Below, piece after piece: positions 62,331 through 64,000 of a DNA stretch of 64,000 nt; the stretch's first letter is position 1, and each line of letters starts with the position of its first letter. The stretch covers positions 1 to 64,000 of the forward strand of contig CAYGDY010000013.1 of NCBI GenBank assembly GCA_964348795.1, written 5' to 3'. The DNA comes from JADLAT01 sp964348795 (lineage in GTDB: Bacteria > Pseudomonadota > Alphaproteobacteria > Micavibrionales > Micavibrionaceae). The position numbers and the translations under genes were made by a program. A model generated the notes under the pieces. It did not search any database. It worked only from the letters and a program-made list of their open reading frames with translations, and was not told the origin of the DNA.

Positions 62331-62331
62331 C
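62307..62331. repeat. Dispersed repeat (family B), right copy
   Basis: ggatccccgcctgcgcgggg then atgac; exact inverse of the core at 61650-61676. It supplies the stop codon of the gene before it. Confidence 0.85.
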
Positions 62332-62388
62332 AACAAGGGGTTTTCGGGATGACGAAGGGAAGAAAAAATGTGCCGCAAAAACTCTTCG

Positions 62389-62412
62389 CGATCTTCGTGT
62401 CTTCGTGGTAAA
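62389..62412. repeat. Half element related to the 40347-40522 repeat
   Basis: cgatcttcgtgtcttcgtgg, a variant of the cttggtgtcttggtggt arm. Confidence 0.5.
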
Positions 62413-62444
62413 AAATACACTTAAATATAATGTAAGGAAAAAAT

Positions 62445-63632
62445 ATGTCGGACAGTTATAAAATCATAGATCATGAATTTAATGCTGAGGCCGATAGAGG
62501 TGTCTGCTCTCAAGGCCTAAAGAGTTTGGGTTTTTTGTGTATCTTGTTTGTATGTGTTTTTTCGTTCTTTTTTTCTAACCTTTCCTATGCATCCGAAACT
62601 GAATACGATGGAACATCCTTAGTAAGTCTTAAGGAAGTGAAGCCTCTTCAGACAGCGAAAGAAGCTGCAGACAAGAGCGTTACCACCTGTGCCTCACAAA
62701 AGGATTTAAAGCAGAAATATAACGAAATTCCAGAGGATTGGGTTTTATTCAAAGCGAGTGTCAATCAATCTCAAGAGGTTATCCGTAGGGAATTGCCTGA
62801 ATCTAAGGTGTGTGTGAATGGAAAGGTTGTAGATGTGCAAGAAGGATTTTCGTACGGTTCGGCATCTTCTATTGCAAAGGGTATGGATTTTGAAAAATTG
62901 CTGGATATGCCTTTTGATAAGAAGGCGATGTATGGCACATTCCATGGTTTTGTGAGCTCGCTTTTTGCCTTTCAGTCTCAACTGCAGGTGGTGGCTGTCA
63001 GCGAAAAGCTCAATAACAGAGAAGTTCATAATATTTATCCTGATTTTTACTCGCCAACTGTGAAAGAAGTTTTGGACATGGTGGCATGGCAAATTGGAGC
63101 GACTTGGGATTTCGACGAAGCTGATAGAGTGGTGAAGTTTTATGATGCATCTGCCCGTGAGGACACACCTTATAGTATCGATATGAAGAAGGGGTGGCGT
63201 AAACAGTATAGGGGTCTGTACTTATGGTATGCGCCGGATAATCGTGATTTTGGTATGGATATTTATTACCTTGGACATTACACTCTTCCTTCAGGAAAGG
63301 AAAAAAATGTTTTTGAAAACGAGATAAGGAAACATATCGCAACTTTAATCATGCGAGTTTACGGTGCACCCAAAATTCCTTCTACTGAAATGGAGATGAT
63401 AGAGGCTAGTGTGGCTGCTTACAAGGCCTTGTATTGGGAACCAAAGTTACCATACGAAGGAATGAAGGCCGATGCGCCTTGGCGTCAGTGGGCATTTGTT
63501 GCTGATGGGCATGCGTTTTTGGTTGTATCTACAATGGCTATGGAAGACAAAGAGACAGTGTTCTCCGAGGTCGATGCTATGCTTAATACATTTCAAATCA
63601 ATAAAAAATTTTCCGAAAAGAAGAGGGACTAG
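62445..63632 (+). CDS. Unknown exported protein with SdhA-derived N-terminus
   Basis: 395 residues. The first 12 residues (MSDSYKIIDHEF) match the SdhA start (MLQTYKIIDHEF) because a 23-bp stretch is identical in both genes. Residues about 30-50 are a hydrophobic export signal (GFLCILFVCVFSFFFSNLS), ending near YASE. The mature part is unrecognised; residues about 195-230 (SPTVKEVLDMVAWQIGATWD) resemble a short STN-like module. AT-rich codon use differs from the sdh genes. The true start may be further downstream, so the SdhA-like leader may not be translated as part of a natural fusion. It probably arrived by insertion in front of sdhA. Confidence 0.6.
   Translation: MSDSYKIIDHEFNAEADRGVCSQGLKSLGFLCILFVCVFSFFFSNLSYASETEYDGTSLVSLKEVKPLQTAKEAADKSVTTCASQKDLKQKYNEIPEDWVLFKASVNQSQEVIRRELPESKVCVNGKVVDVQEGFSYGSASSIAKGMDFEKLLDMPFDKKAMYGTFHGFVSSLFAFQSQLQVVAVSEKLNNREVHNIYPDFYSPTVKEVLDMVAWQIGATWDFDEADRVVKFYDASAREDTPYSIDMKKGWRKQYRGLYLWYAPDNRDFGMDIYYLGHYTLPSGKEKNVFENEIRKHIATLIMRVYGAPKIPSTEMEMIEASVAAYKALYWEPKLPYEGMKADAPWRQWAFVADGHAFLVVSTMAMEDKETVFSEVDAMLNTFQINKKFSEKKRD
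62457..62479. repeat. 23-bp direct repeat, left copy (sdhA 5' end)
   Basis: tataaaatcatagatcatga followed by att; identical to 63646-63668 within the sdhA start. Confidence 0.95.
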
Positions 63633-63633
63633 C

Positions 63634-64000
63634 ATGCTCCAAACATATAAAATCATAGATCATGAATTCGATGTCGTTGTTGTGGGGGCTGGCGGCGCGG
63701 GCTTGCGGGCAGGGTTTGGATGCGCGGAAAAAGGGCTTCACACCGCGTTTTTATCCAAGGTGTTTCCGACACGCTCTCATACTGTGGCGGCGCAAGGCGG
63801 AATTTCCGCGGCGCTCGGGAATATGGGCGAGGATGACTGGCGCTTTCACATGTATGACACGGTCAAGGGCGGAGACTGGCTGGGGGATCAGGACGCGATT
63901 GAATATATGTGCCGCGAGGCGATTCCTGCCGTGATCGAGCTGGAGCATTACGGCGTGCCGTTTTCCCGTACGGCCGAGGGCAAGATTTACCAGCGCGCCT
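63634..64000 (+). CDS. sdhA: Succinate dehydrogenase flavoprotein subunit SdhA, N-terminal part
   Basis: The gene runs off the right edge; 122 residues are visible. The FAD-binding motif VVVVGAGGAGLRAGFG, the His that binds FAD covalently (FPTRSHTVAAQGG) and the following ALGNMGEDDWRFHMYDTVKG are all conserved. It oxidises succinate to fumarate. Translation starts at ATG 63634, just two bases after the stop of the exported protein gene. The codons from Tyr5 to Glu11 plus part of Phe12 lie within the 23-bp repeat. Confidence 0.95.
   Translation, partial: MLQTYKIIDHEFDVVVVGAGGAGLRAGFGCAEKGLHTAFLSKVFPTRSHTVAAQGGISAALGNMGEDDWRFHMYDTVKGGDWLGDQDAIEYMCREAIPAVIELEHYGVPFSRTAEGKIYQRA
63646..63668. repeat. 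23-bp direct repeat, right copy (in sdhA)
   Basis: Identical to 62457-62479; the distance between copies is 1,189 bp, almost exactly one gene. Confidence 0.95.

Overview
The window reads as a stretch of chromosome from a free-living, moderately GC-rich alphaproteobacterium. The indicators are an adjacent DivK-like and PleD-like pair, an EipB (DUF1849) periplasmic protein, the dprA-topA-rnr-rpmG neighbourhood, an alphaproteobacterial sdhC-sdhD-sdhA order and an AspRS of the probable non-discriminating type. Lineage below class is not resolved; a Micavibrio-like or Rhodospirillales-like organism would fit, but that is inference.

Layout. 1-3.2 kb: end of a membrane-anchored protein, a DUF6502/DUF5666 pair on the minus strand, and a divergent small secreted repeat protein whose promoter carries two identical palindromic operators. 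3.3-6.3 kb: tRNA-Gly(UCC) and a large RTX calcium-binding protein with an embedded C-type lectin domain. 6.3-10.3 kb: complete sulfate/thiosulfate importer sbp-cysT-cysW-cysA. 10.4-13.3 kb: a DevBCA/MacAB-like exporter, then a LysE transporter, a HI0933-family flavoprotein, an ABC-F ATPase and gpmI. 18.9-24.7 kb (minus): DEAD-box helicase, an orphan TpsB porin, SixA-like phosphatase, RNase D. 25-32 kb: aspS, an unknown coiled-coil protein, a degenerate GGDEF protein, eipB, divK-pleD. 32-42.3 kb (minus): rpmG, rnr, topA, dprA, plsY, pyrB, with a vapBC module and two small unknown genes set into this otherwise conserved block.

42.4-57 kb holds the most distinctive locus. A prepilin peptidase, a single-domain response regulator, a lipoprotein secretin, a protein with three cysteine-paired ASH-like domains and a PilP-like tail, a GspE/PilB ATPase, a GspF/PilC membrane protein, two bitopic assembly proteins and two pilin-like proteins lacking the usual Glu5 form a compact type IVb pilus or type II secretion-like machine. 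A soluble hybrid histidine kinase converges on its end. I infer a surface appendage or secretion system with its own phosphorelay; its substrate is unknown.

57-64 kb: GNAT acetyltransferase, asd, an unknown gene, then sdhC-sdhD and the beginning of sdhA. About 3 kb separate sdhD from sdhA, and that gap contains four non-sdh genes, two of them AT-rich. A 23-bp direct repeat copied from the sdhA 5' end marks the second AT-rich gene, pointing to an insertion into the operon.

The window is also dense in dispersed palindromic repeats. Most lie between genes. Two lie in frame inside genes: one in the ABC-F ATPase and one, a 37-bp perfect inverted repeat, inside the RNase R catalytic domain.
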